NCBI GenBank assembly: GCA_020853975.1
Contig: JADYXW010000041.1
Location: forward strand, 30,541 to 94,540
Origin: Phycisphaerales bacterium
GTDB taxonomy: Bacteria > Planctomycetota > Phycisphaerae > Phycisphaerales > UBA1924
Length of the DNA stretch: 64,000 nt
Reading direction: 5' to 3'
The position numbers were made by a program, and so were the translations under genes. The notes under the pieces are model-generated. The model was not told the origin of the DNA. It saw nothing but the letters and a program-made list of their open reading frames with translations, and did not search any database. Shown in pieces: positions 27,619 to 36,380 of the stretch. Each line of letters opens with the position of its first letter. Position 1 is the stretch's first letter.

Positions 27619-28419
27619 TCAGAAGAGCCCCCGCAGTTCAGGCTCTCTCCGGGCGGGGCCGGCGGCTGTCACATCCACTACCACCGCGGAGTGATCGGAG
27701 AGCCCGCGTTCGCGCCCGGCGTGATCGTGCCAGGCCCCGCGAACCCGGGCTCCGACGCCGGGGGAGGCCCATGCCCCATCGATCCGGCCCGAGCAGCCGT
27801 CGTGCCCCTCCCAGGTGGGGTCGCGGCGGCCCGGGTTGCTCTCACGCCAGCAATCCCGGTACCCGAGTGACCAGAGCACGCCCAGCAGTTCCTCCCCCCC
27901 ATAGCGTGTGGACCCATCGGGACCTCGCCGCGCAGTATTTAGGTCTCCAACGATCAGCAGCGGGCGGCTGCACCAGGTCCTCGCAACGTCCAGCAACCCG
28001 TGCAAGAACAGCGACTTATCGCCGGGACGAGTGTCGTCCGGCACGTGCACGCCGAGCACGGCCAGGTCCAGCTTCTCAAACCACGCGCCGAGCCATCGGC
28101 GACCAGGGACCCCGCTCGGAGCCGGGATGAGCGAGGTGGGCGGTGATTCGCTCGCCAAGAGCAACCCGTTGGCGTCGCCGGCGTCCGAGGTGTGCTGGTA
28201 CGCGAGCCCTGAATCCGCGAACTGGGATCGGAGCATGGAACCCCGGGCGGCCCGGAACTCCTGCAAGACGACGACCTGCGGACAGAGGGAGTTCAGGTGG
28301 AGCCCGATGAGGGGGGTGCGCACGGCCCCCCCGCCCTGGAGGATGTTCCAAGACACAACCCGCAGGCAGCCCGAAATCGGCCCTTGCACAAGGCCATCAT
28401 TCGCCGTCGCCCCTTGCAA
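27619..28419 (-). CDS. Endonuclease/exonuclease/phosphatase family protein
   Basis: LRVVSWNILQGGG, VVVLQEFRA, LLIVGDLNTARRG, RIDGAWAS, GLSDHSAVVVDV. Confidence 0.87.
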   Translation of the reverse strand: MQGATANDGLVQGPISGCLRVVSWNILQGGGAVRTPLIGLHLNSLCPQVVVLQEFRAARGSMLRSQFADSGLAYQHTSDAGDANGLLLASESPPTSLIPAPSGVPGRRWLGAWFEKLDLAVLGVHVPDDTRPGDKSLFLHGLLDVARTWCSRPLLIVGDLNTARRGPDGSTRYGGEELLGVLWSLGYRDCWRESNPGRRDPTWEGHDGCSGRIDGAWASPGVGARVRGAWHDHAGRERGLSDHSAVVVDVTAAGPARREPELRGLF

Positions 28420-28446
28420 AGCAGTCGGCGGGGGCGATACTTCCGC

Positions 28447-29298
28447 GTGGTTGGCGTCTGGATCATCCTCGGAATCGCGTTTGGTGCGGGCGCGACGGCG
28501 CTCGCCGCGTGGTGGCGGATCAGGCGTTCGAGCGCGCGGGCCCGCGTGGCGGAGCGCCGAGCACGGGCCGCGGAGCGCCTAGCGGAGCTGGGGGCCATGA
28601 CCGGGGGGCTCGCCCACGAGATCAAGAACCCGCTGTCCACGATCGGCCTGAACGCCCAGTTGCTGGCGGAGGGGATCGATGAACTGCCCGCCGACGCCCC
28701 GCCGGACCCCGAACTCAAGCAGAGACTCTCGCGGCGGCTCACATCGCTGCGTCGCGAGACCGAGCGGCTGCGGGGCATCCTGACCGATTTCCTGAGCTAT
28801 GCAGGGGAAGTGCGGGTCGACCTCAAGGCCACGGACATCAACGAGGTCGTGTCGGAGTTGGCCGACTTCTTCGGCCCACAGGCTCAGCAGCAGGGCGTGC
28901 GGATGAGGCTGGACGCTCCGGGGGGCACGGTTCGGGCCCACGTCGACCCTGCCTTGCTGAAGCAGGCCCTGCTGAATCTGGCACTCAACTCGGTGCAGGC
29001 GCTGGCCTCGATGCCGGCGGGTTCCGGACCCCGTGAACTGATCCTGAAGACCAGCCGCGGTCACGACGCCGAGAAGGTGCCGGTGGTGGAGATTCGCGTC
29101 ATCGACACCGGGCCGGGGATGGCGCCGGAAGTCCTGGCGAACCTCTTCACTCCATACTTCACGACCAAGGCGGGAGGGTCCGGGCTGGGCCTGCCGACGA
29201 CGCGGAGGTTGATCGAGGCCCAGAACGGCCGCATCGAGGTGCACTCGGAACCGGGGCGGGGCACGGTGTTCACCATCGCGTTTCCGGCGTTGGCGTAG
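28447..29298 (+). CDS. Sensor histidine kinase with a short N-terminal TM
   Basis: LAELGAMTGGLAHEIKNPLSTIGLNAQLLAEG; NLALNSVQAL; DTGPGMAPEVLANLFTPYFTTKAGGSGLGLPTTRRLIE. Confidence 0.88.
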   Translation: MVGVWIILGIAFGAGATALAAWWRIRRSSARARVAERRARAAERLAELGAMTGGLAHEIKNPLSTIGLNAQLLAEGIDELPADAPPDPELKQRLSRRLTSLRRETERLRGILTDFLSYAGEVRVDLKATDINEVVSELADFFGPQAQQQGVRMRLDAPGGTVRAHVDPALLKQALLNLALNSVQALASMPAGSGPRELILKTSRGHDAEKVPVVEIRVIDTGPGMAPEVLANLFTPYFTTKAGGSGLGLPTTRRLIEAQNGRIEVHSEPGRGTVFTIAFPALA

Positions 29299-29337
29299 TC
29301 AGGCAACTCCGGGGGGAACCCGCCCGTATGGTTTGCG

Positions 29338-31053
29338 GTGCTCATCCTGACCGTCATCCAGGGACCGGACAAGGGGAGGCGGTTTGAGCTGCCCGACCAG
29401 GAGCCCCAGCTTCTGGGCCGGTCGAGCGAGGCCCTGCCGATAGACGACAACGCGGTCTCCCGTCGGCACGCGGAGCTGACCCCCGACGACGGGCACTGGT
29501 ACATCCGGGACCTGGAGAGTCAGAACGGGACGTACGTGAACGGCGTGCGCATCGGGGACCGCACGCGACTTCGCCTGGGAGATCAGGTCCGCGTCGGGCA
29601 GACCCTGCTCGTGTTCGGGGTGAGCGAGTCGCGCGCCCCGGACATCGTGCGGGTGGTGGGACCAAACAGGATCGACGCGTCGATCGAGCGCACACTCCCC
29701 AGCGTGTCCCCGCCCGGGCTCTCTCTCTCGGGCGGCAATGACGACTCGGTCATCCTCGCGGAGCCCGAGCCCCGGGCCGCGGCCCCGGACCACCTGCGGG
29801 TCATCTACCGCCTGACGACGCTGCTCACGACCCGGGTGATCGACCGGCAAGAGCTTCTGCGGACCGTGCTGGACCTTGTCTTCGCGGAGTTTCGCCCGCA
29901 GCGAGGCTGCATCATGGTCGCGGGGCCCACCCCGGAAGCGCCGATGGTGCCCGAGGTGGTGAAGTTCCGCGAGGAGCCTCTGGACCCGGACGAGGCGAAG
30001 TTCCAGGTCAGCCGCACGATCCTGTTCCACGCGGTGCTCAAGGGCGAGGGTGTTCTCGCGAGCAACGCGATGAACGACCCGCGGTTCGCGAGCGGGGACA
30101 GCGTGCAGAGGCTGCACATCCGCTCGGCGATCTGTTCTCCCATCCGGTTCCGGGACCGAACCTTCGGCGCCATCTACATCGACTCGTCGATCGCGAACTA
30201 CACGTTCACGCCCGAACAGCTCGCCCTGATGAACGCCATCGGCCAGCACGCGGGGCTGGCCCTCTCCAACGCCGACCTCTACCTTCAGAACCTGCAGGCC
30301 GAGAGACTGGCGGCGATCGGCGAGACCGTGGCCCAACTCTCCCACTCCATCAAGAACATGCTGCAGGGGCTGCGGGGCGGGGCGGATGTGGTGGAGATGG
30401 GCCTCACGAAGAATGACCTGAAACTGGCCCGGGGCGGCTGGACGATCCTCCAGCGGAACCTCTCCCGAATCATCTCGCTCACGATGAACATGCTGGCGTT
30501 CTCGCGCCAGCGTCGCGTCGAGGTCGAGCTCGTGCGTCTCGCGCCGATCATCGACGAGTGCGTGCAACTCCTGGAGACCGCGTGCCAGGCCAAGCAGGTC
30601 GCTATCCTCGCAGACGCCGACGCGGAGATGCCCCCCGTGGCGGTGGATGCGCCGCTGATCCACCAGATGCTCATGAACCTGCTCTCCAACGCGGTGGAGG
30701 CGGTTGAGCCCGGGCTGGGCGCGGTCACCGTGAAGGCCCACTACGAGGCCGCGAGCGACGGGCACGGGCCGGTCGCGGTGCTGCAAGTCATCGACAACGG
30801 GCCCGGTATCCCGGCCTCGAAGCAGCAGTGGGTCTTTGAGCCCTTCAACACGACCAAGGGGATCAAGGGCACGGGGCTTGGGCTCGCCGTCGCAAGGCGA
30901 GTGGCCGAGGAGCACGGCGGGAGGATCAGCGTGAGTTCAGAGGAGGGCCGCGGCGCGACCTTCACCATCACGCTGCCCGCGGACGGGGCCTCGGTCGCCG
31001 ATCCGTCCGCGACCGCGACCTCGCGGCACCGCAGCCCGCCACTGGGCCAGTGA
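29338..31053 (+). CDS. FHA-GAF-histidine kinase hybrid sensor
   Basis: GTG start. FHA: LLGRSSEALPIDDNAVSRRHAELTPDDGHWYIRDLESQNGTYVNG. Central GAF-like region. Kinase: ETVAQLSHSIKNMLQGLRGG...NLLSNAVEAVEP...DNGPGIPASKQQWVFEPFNTTKGIKGTGLGLAVA. Confidence 0.88.
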   Translation: MLILTVIQGPDKGRRFELPDQEPQLLGRSSEALPIDDNAVSRRHAELTPDDGHWYIRDLESQNGTYVNGVRIGDRTRLRLGDQVRVGQTLLVFGVSESRAPDIVRVVGPNRIDASIERTLPSVSPPGLSLSGGNDDSVILAEPEPRAAAPDHLRVIYRLTTLLTTRVIDRQELLRTVLDLVFAEFRPQRGCIMVAGPTPEAPMVPEVVKFREEPLDPDEAKFQVSRTILFHAVLKGEGVLASNAMNDPRFASGDSVQRLHIRSAICSPIRFRDRTFGAIYIDSSIANYTFTPEQLALMNAIGQHAGLALSNADLYLQNLQAERLAAIGETVAQLSHSIKNMLQGLRGGADVVEMGLTKNDLKLARGGWTILQRNLSRIISLTMNMLAFSRQRRVEVELVRLAPIIDECVQLLETACQAKQVAILADADAEMPPVAVDAPLIHQMLMNLLSNAVEAVEPGLGAVTVKAHYEAASDGHGPVAVLQVIDNGPGIPASKQQWVFEPFNTTKGIKGTGLGLAVARRVAEEHGGRISVSSEEGRGATFTITLPADGASVADPSATATSRHRSPPLGQ

Positions 31054-32510
31054 GGCGTCGCAGCGGCTACCCTGAGGGCTTGCCACACGTGCGCATCGAG
31101 TTCTGGGGAGCCGCGGGCGAGGTCACCGGGTCGTGCTACGTCGTGCACACGCCCCGCGCTCGAGTGATGATCGACGCGGGCCTTCACCAGGGGGAGCGAG
31201 AAACGTTCGAGCACAACCAGCGCCTGCCGCGGGACCTTGCCTCCATCGACGCGATGGTGCTGACGCACGCGCACCTCGATCACGCGGGGCGTCTGCCCAT
31301 GCTGCCCCGTCGGGGCTACACAGGGCCGGTGTACTGCACGGCGCCGACGGCGGATTTGTGCGAGATTCTGCTGATGGACAGCGCGAGGCTTCAGGAGGCC
31401 GACGCCGCTCGGCGGGCCCGCAAGGTGCCTACGGAGAACGGTGACGCGGAAGCGCTCTATACGCCCGAGCACGTCCCGGCGGCGCTGGCACTCCTCCGGC
31501 CCACGCCGCTGGACGTCTGGACGCCGATCGCGCCGGGCGTGCAGGCCCGGCTCGTGGACTCCGGGCACATCCTGGGCTCCGCGAGCGTGGAGTTGAAGGT
31601 CGAGAGGCCCAGTGGCCCTGCCATCCGCGTTGTCTTTTCGGGCGACATCGGCCCACGCGGCATGCCGCTGCTCATGGACCCCACGATCCCCGGTTCGGAC
31701 TCCAGCCCGCCCGATCTGGTGGTCATGGAATCGACCTACGGCGACCGCGACCACCGCTCGCTGGACTCCACCATCTCCGAGCTCCGCGGGATCATGCACG
31801 AGGCGATCTGGGCCAAGGAGAGGATCCTCATCCCCGCCTTCGCCATAGGTCGCTCGCAGCTCGCCATCTACTACCTCGGGAGGCTCGCGAGCGAGGGAGT
31901 CACGCCAACGCTTCCCGTGTACCTCGACAGTCCTATGGCGATCGCCGCCATGAAGCTGTACCACCGCTACGCGGATCAGCTCGACGAGCGGATGAACGAT
32001 CACGCCACCCGGGGCCGATCGGCGCTCAGGTACCCCGAGCTGCACCTCTGCGAGACCGTAGAAGAGTCGCAGCGCCTGAACGACAGGGATGGGCCGCTGG
32101 CCATCATCGCCGGCTCGGGCATGTGCAACGGCGGGCGGATCGTGCACCACCTGCGCCACCATCTGTGGAAGCGCGACACGCGAGTGCTCATCCCGGGGTA
32201 CCAGGCGGCGAACACTCTGGGCCGTCTCCTCGTCAGCGGCGCCACGAGCGTGCGGATCTTCGGCGACGAGATTCCGGTCAGGGCAAAGGTCCACACGGTC
32301 GGCGGACTTTCGGCGCACGCGGGACGCCGCGAGCTGATCGAGTGGGCCGGGGCCGCAAGCCGGGGAGGCGGCTGCCCGATCGTCCTCACACACGGCGAAG
32401 ACCCGCAGCGCGAGTCCCTGGCGCTGGCCCTGATCCGGACGCTCGGTGCACGGGTCGTGCGGCCGGCCTTCGGGGACAGCGTTGAGGTCATCCCCCGGTC
32501 GCTCGCCTAA
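31050..32510 (+). CDS. MBL-fold beta-CASP/RMMBL metallohydrolase (CPSF73-like RNA-processing family)
   Basis: VRIEFWGAAGEVTGSCYVV, VLTHAHLDHAGRLPML, VFSGDIG, MVESTYGDR-like segment, PVYLDSPMAI, HTVGGLSAHAGRRELIEW. Confidence 0.9.
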   Translation: MRRRSGYPEGLPHVRIEFWGAAGEVTGSCYVVHTPRARVMIDAGLHQGERETFEHNQRLPRDLASIDAMVLTHAHLDHAGRLPMLPRRGYTGPVYCTAPTADLCEILLMDSARLQEADAARRARKVPTENGDAEALYTPEHVPAALALLRPTPLDVWTPIAPGVQARLVDSGHILGSASVELKVERPSGPAIRVVFSGDIGPRGMPLLMDPTIPGSDSSPPDLVVMESTYGDRDHRSLDSTISELRGIMHEAIWAKERILIPAFAIGRSQLAIYYLGRLASEGVTPTLPVYLDSPMAIAAMKLYHRYADQLDERMNDHATRGRSALRYPELHLCETVEESQRLNDRDGPLAIIAGSGMCNGGRIVHHLRHHLWKRDTRVLIPGYQAANTLGRLLVSGATSVRIFGDEIPVRAKVHTVGGLSAHAGRRELIEWAGAASRGGGCPIVLTHGEDPQRESLALALIRTLGARVVRPAFGDSVEVIPRSLA

Positions 32511-34246
32511 GCGGGCAGCGACTCGAGCTCCGCGTGCACTCTGGCCGCGAGACGGCTCAGCGTCTGAGGGCCGAAATCAAACTGAATGCCCGCGGCGGAG
32601 AAGAGCTCCGGGAGAGGCCTGCTTCCCCCGAGTGCGAGAGCCCGCTTGTATCGCTCGAGCGCGCTCGCCTCGCCCTGTTCGGTGCTGTGGAGCCAGAGCT
32701 GGAGCGCGCCGAGCTGGGCGATGCCGTACTCGATGTAGTAGAACGGGTGGCTGAACAGGTGGAGCTGCTTCTGCCACGTGATGTCGCGGTGGTGCTCGAG
32801 CCCGCGCCAGCTCGCGCCGCCCCCGAATCGCGCGTCCAGCGCCCGCCAGCACGCCGCACGGTCTTCCCGAGTGTGCCCGGGGTTGGCGTAGACCCAGTGC
32901 TGGAAGGCGTCGATGGTCGCGATCCACGGGAGGATGACGATGGCCCGCTCCAACTGTTCGCGCCGGGCGCGCGCGTGATCTTCCGGCGACGCGTAGAACG
33001 CGTCCGCCCCGCCCAGATGGTTCATCGTCAGCAGCTCCATCGACATGCTCGCTACCTCGGCAAACTCTGTCGGGCTGTGCCGATACTCCACGAGCGGCTC
33101 GTGCGCACAGAGCATCGAGTGGAAGGCGTGGCCCGCCTCGTGCACCATCGTCTCCACATCCCGGTTCATCCCCGCAGCGTTCATGAAGATGAACGGCTTG
33201 TTCGAGCGGTCGAGCATGTACTGGTAGCCCCCCGGGGCCTTGCCCTTCCGGGAGTCCAGGTCCAGGCACACGGCGCCCGCGTCGGAGGCTCGGCGAATCC
33301 GGCCCTCGCCTTCGCCAAGCGACCCGAACATCTCGGCGAGGCCCGCGTCGAGGCGGCGGAAGACGGCGCGCGTGCGGCGTACGAGGTCCGCGCCGCCCGA
33401 GAAGGGCTTGAGGGGCTCTCTCCCCTTCGGGTCGACCGTGAGGTCCCACGGCCTGAGTTCATCCACGCCCAGCACGCTCGCTCGTTCCCTGTGAATGGCC
33501 CTGACAAGCGGCACGATCTCGCTCTCGACGCCCTCGTGAAACCGCAGGCAGGCCTCCGGCCCGTAGTCGAAGCGGTGCATGGACCGGAACGCATAGCCCA
33601 CATAGTCGCGGAACCCTGCGTTCCGGGCGATCCGGTGCCGCAACGCGATCATGCGGTCGTAGACGGTGCTGATCGCCTCGTGGTCCTGGTGCCGCCTCTC
33701 CGCGACCGCGCGCCACGAAGCCTCACGCACCGAACGGTCGGTGCGCTCCTGGTACCGGGCCATCTGGGGGAGCGTCTGCTCGGAGCCGTCGAACGTCACC
33801 ATCATCGCGCCGAGCACTTCGTCGTACCGCTGCGAGAGCTGCGCAAGCTCGGTCTCGAGCGGAATGTTCTGCTCGCGGAAAATATCGACGTCCGCGCGTG
33901 CGTTTCGGACGAGCACCGCGAGCCGGGCCTCCGCGTGCCCCGGCGCCTCCGCGAGCGAGACCAGCCTGCGATCCAACTCGAACGCAAGCTGGATCACGCG
34001 TGGGGAGACCTGCTCGACGTACGACGCGTACGCCCTTGCGGCGTCCTGGTCGTCGGTGTTGCAGGTCATGGCGATGTAGAGCCGCGCCCGCCCCTCGCTC
34101 AGGGCCGCCCCGAGCTCGCTGCGATCCGCGACCCACGCTCCGAACGCCTGCGCTCCGCGCACCTCGCGGGTGAGCAGTTCCTGAACGACGGGCTCGACGT
34201 GCGTGAGGCTGGTCGGGTCAAAGTCGGGGCTCAGGTGCGGGGGCAT
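32507..34246 (-). CDS. M3 family oligoendopeptidase (PepF-like)
   Basis: METMVHEAGHAFHSMLCAHE zinc-binding HExxH-type motif; HLFSHPFYYIEYGIAQLGALQLW. Confidence 0.9.
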   Translation of the reverse strand: MPPHLSPDFDPTSLTHVEPVVQELLTREVRGAQAFGAWVADRSELGAALSEGRARLYIAMTCNTDDQDAARAYASYVEQVSPRVIQLAFELDRRLVSLAEAPGHAEARLAVLVRNARADVDIFREQNIPLETELAQLSQRYDEVLGAMMVTFDGSEQTLPQMARYQERTDRSVREASWRAVAERRHQDHEAISTVYDRMIALRHRIARNAGFRDYVGYAFRSMHRFDYGPEACLRFHEGVESEIVPLVRAIHRERASVLGVDELRPWDLTVDPKGREPLKPFSGGADLVRRTRAVFRRLDAGLAEMFGSLGEGEGRIRRASDAGAVCLDLDSRKGKAPGGYQYMLDRSNKPFIFMNAAGMNRDVETMVHEAGHAFHSMLCAHEPLVEYRHSPTEFAEVASMSMELLTMNHLGGADAFYASPEDHARARREQLERAIVILPWIATIDAFQHWVYANPGHTREDRAACWRALDARFGGGASWRGLEHHRDITWQKQLHLFSHPFYYIEYGIAQLGALQLWLHSTEQGEASALERYKRALALGGSRPLPELFSAAGIQFDFGPQTLSRLAARVHAELESLPA

Positions 34247-34342
34247 GCGCGGAAGTCCTCCGTTGAAATCCCGCGAGGCCCGCGGGGCCCCATCCTAAGG
34301 CCGGACGGCGGCACCCCGGGTCGATCGCGTACGCTTGTCGCT

Positions 34343-35722
34343 ATGGCGCGGGACGTCTTCATCACTGGAATAGGCTCGGTGTCGGCGCTAGGGGTTGGCG
34401 TGCAGCCGCTGTGGGAGGGGATGTGCGCGGGGCGCAGCTCGCTCGGGCCGCTCACCCTGCTCGACCCGAGCGGCTTTTCGTCAAAGTTGGGCGGTGAGGT
34501 GAAGAACTTCGCCGCCAAGGACTACGTGCCAAAGAGCTACCGCAAGGCTGTGAAGGTCATGGCCCGCGACATCGAACTGGCCGTCGGGGCCGCCAAGGTC
34601 GCGGTGGACGACGCGGGGCTCGTGACGCGTTCGCACGCCGACACGCCGGACCGCTCGCCCTCGTACGAGGCCTCCCGCATGGGCTGCCACATCGGGGCCG
34701 GGCTGATCGCTGCCGAAACGCTGGAACTGGCCGCAGCCCAGGCGACGGCGGTGAGCGACGACCCGGCCGACGCCGCTGCGGGCGGCTTCTCCCTCCGTAA
34801 CTGGGGCACCGTGTCCACTCCCGCCTTAAGCCCGAAGGGTGGCATGGACAACCTGCCCCCGCTGTGGATGCTCAAGTACCTCCCCAACATGCTCGCCTGT
34901 CACGTCACGATCATCCACGGTTGTGAGGGCCCCTCGAACACGATCACGTGCGCTGAGGCGAGTTCGCTCCTTTCGCTGGGCGAAAGCCGCAGGGTCATCG
35001 AACGGGGCGATGCTGACGTCTGCTTCAGCGGCGGAGCGGAATCAAAGCTCTCTCTCATGGGCTTGATGAGGGCGGAGTTCACCGGACGGCTTGCGCCCAC
35101 GGGCGAGGCCACAGACGGGGGCGCCATCGTCCGTCCCTTCGACCCCGATGCTCCGGGCACGCTGCTGGCGGAGGGGGGCGGGATCCTGATTCTTGAGGCG
35201 GAGCCCGCGGCCAGAGCACGCGGGGCCAGGGCCTACGCGAGGCTCTCCGGCTTCGGCGCGGCACAATCCCCGACCGGCTATCTGCCGACCGGCCCGGAAG
35301 CACCAGAGGCCGAGGACCAGGCCCTGCAGCTCGCGATCGAGGCGGCTCTGCGCGACGCAGGCCTGTCCCCGGGCGACATCGACGCGATTGCATCGCACGC
35401 GCTGGGCTGGGCCGACCACGACGCCACCGAGCTGCGGGCGCTGTCGGCGGTATTCGGCGCCCGCCTGCCCGACATCGAGATCCTCACGACTGCCCCTTTC
35501 GTGGGGGACATGGGCGCCGGTCACGGCGCGGTGCAGGCGGCGGCGGCGGCGCTCGCGGTCTTTCACCAAACGCTCCCCGCGAGGTTGAACGCGGGGCGCC
35601 CGCCCGCGAGGGTGCGGGCCGGAGCCGCACCGACGCGGCCCGCGACCTTGAGGCATGTGCTCGTGGTGTCCGCCTCCATTGGAGGGCAGAACTCGGCCGC
35701 GATCCTGAGCCGCATCACCTGA
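34343..35722 (+). CDS. Beta-ketoacyl synthase-like protein with atypical active site
   Basis: RDVFITGIGSVSALGVGVQPLWEGMCAGRS; GPSNTITCAEASSLLSLGESRRVIERGDADVCFSGGAES; SASIGGQNSAAIL. The long upstream ORF extension is antisense to the M3 peptidase and was excluded. Confidence 0.82.
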   Translation: MARDVFITGIGSVSALGVGVQPLWEGMCAGRSSLGPLTLLDPSGFSSKLGGEVKNFAAKDYVPKSYRKAVKVMARDIELAVGAAKVAVDDAGLVTRSHADTPDRSPSYEASRMGCHIGAGLIAAETLELAAAQATAVSDDPADAAAGGFSLRNWGTVSTPALSPKGGMDNLPPLWMLKYLPNMLACHVTIIHGCEGPSNTITCAEASSLLSLGESRRVIERGDADVCFSGGAESKLSLMGLMRAEFTGRLAPTGEATDGGAIVRPFDPDAPGTLLAEGGGILILEAEPAARARGARAYARLSGFGAAQSPTGYLPTGPEAPEAEDQALQLAIEAALRDAGLSPGDIDAIASHALGWADHDATELRALSAVFGARLPDIEILTTAPFVGDMGAGHGAVQAAAAALAVFHQTLPARLNAGRPPARVRAGAAPTRPATLRHVLVVSASIGGQNSAAILSRIT

Positions 35723-35807
35723 CCTCGCTACACCCGGACGGCTAACATTGCACCGCGGCGGCGCTCGGCGTCACCCTCCGGCTCTACGCAACTTTGGAGA
35801 CCAACCG

Positions 35808-36380
35808 ATGACCAACGAGTTTTCCCATGACTATCGCGGCGGCGGGGGCGGCGGACGCGGGCCTGGCAGGGGCGGGCACCGTGGTGGCGGCGAGCGGCGG
35901 GGCGTGCCGCTCTCGGCTCTGGACCCCACCACCACCGAGGCATCCCGCAAGGTCATCGGCGCCGCCATCGAGGTTCATAGGGCGCTCGGCCCCGGCTACG
36001 CGCGTGATGTGTACCACGCGGCGCTCCGGTCTGAGCTTGATGCCCTGGGCGTGAAGCACGAGGTGGGCAAGAAGATTCCCGTGAAGTTCAAGGACCGCGA
36101 GGTCGGGAGCACCGCGTGCGACCTGCTGGTCGAGGGGCTGTTCATCGTCTCAGTCGCGGCCAACCCAGGCCCCGTGAGCACGCCCGAGCGGCTGGCCCTG
36201 CGGGCGCAGCTGCGTGCGGCGAACTTTGAGCTTGGGTTGATCGTCAACTTCGGCGAGCGCCGCCTGAAGGACGGGCTGGTGCGCGTGGTGAACATCGACA
36301 AGCTCCGGGCCGAGAAGGGCATCGGCGCCGACGATGACCTGGACGACGGTGCCGGCTCGAGCCACGACTTCGACCAATGA
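35808..36380 (+). CDS. GxxExxY-like protein with Gly/Arg-rich (RGG) N-terminus
   Basis: YRGGGGGGRGPGRGGHRGGGERRG followed by VIGAAIEVHRALGPGYARDVYHAALRSELDALGVKHEVGKKIPVKFKDREVG, typical of the GxxExxY family. Confidence 0.75.
   Translation: MTNEFSHDYRGGGGGGRGPGRGGHRGGGERRGVPLSALDPTTTEASRKVIGAAIEVHRALGPGYARDVYHAALRSELDALGVKHEVGKKIPVKFKDREVGSTACDLLVEGLFIVSVAANPGPVSTPERLALRAQLRAANFELGLIVNFGERRLKDGLVRVVNIDKLRAEKGIGADDDLDDGAGSSHDFDQ

Noticed and set aside
29299-32393. 538-aa and 550-aa minus-strand ORFs
   Set aside because: Shadows of the FHA-GAF-HK and MBL-fold genes. No motifs; low-complexity composition.
32534-34342. N-terminal extension of the plus-strand ORF that ends at 35722
   Set aside because: This part is antisense to the M3 peptidase. 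The ketosynthase fold begins at MARDVFITGIGS (34343).
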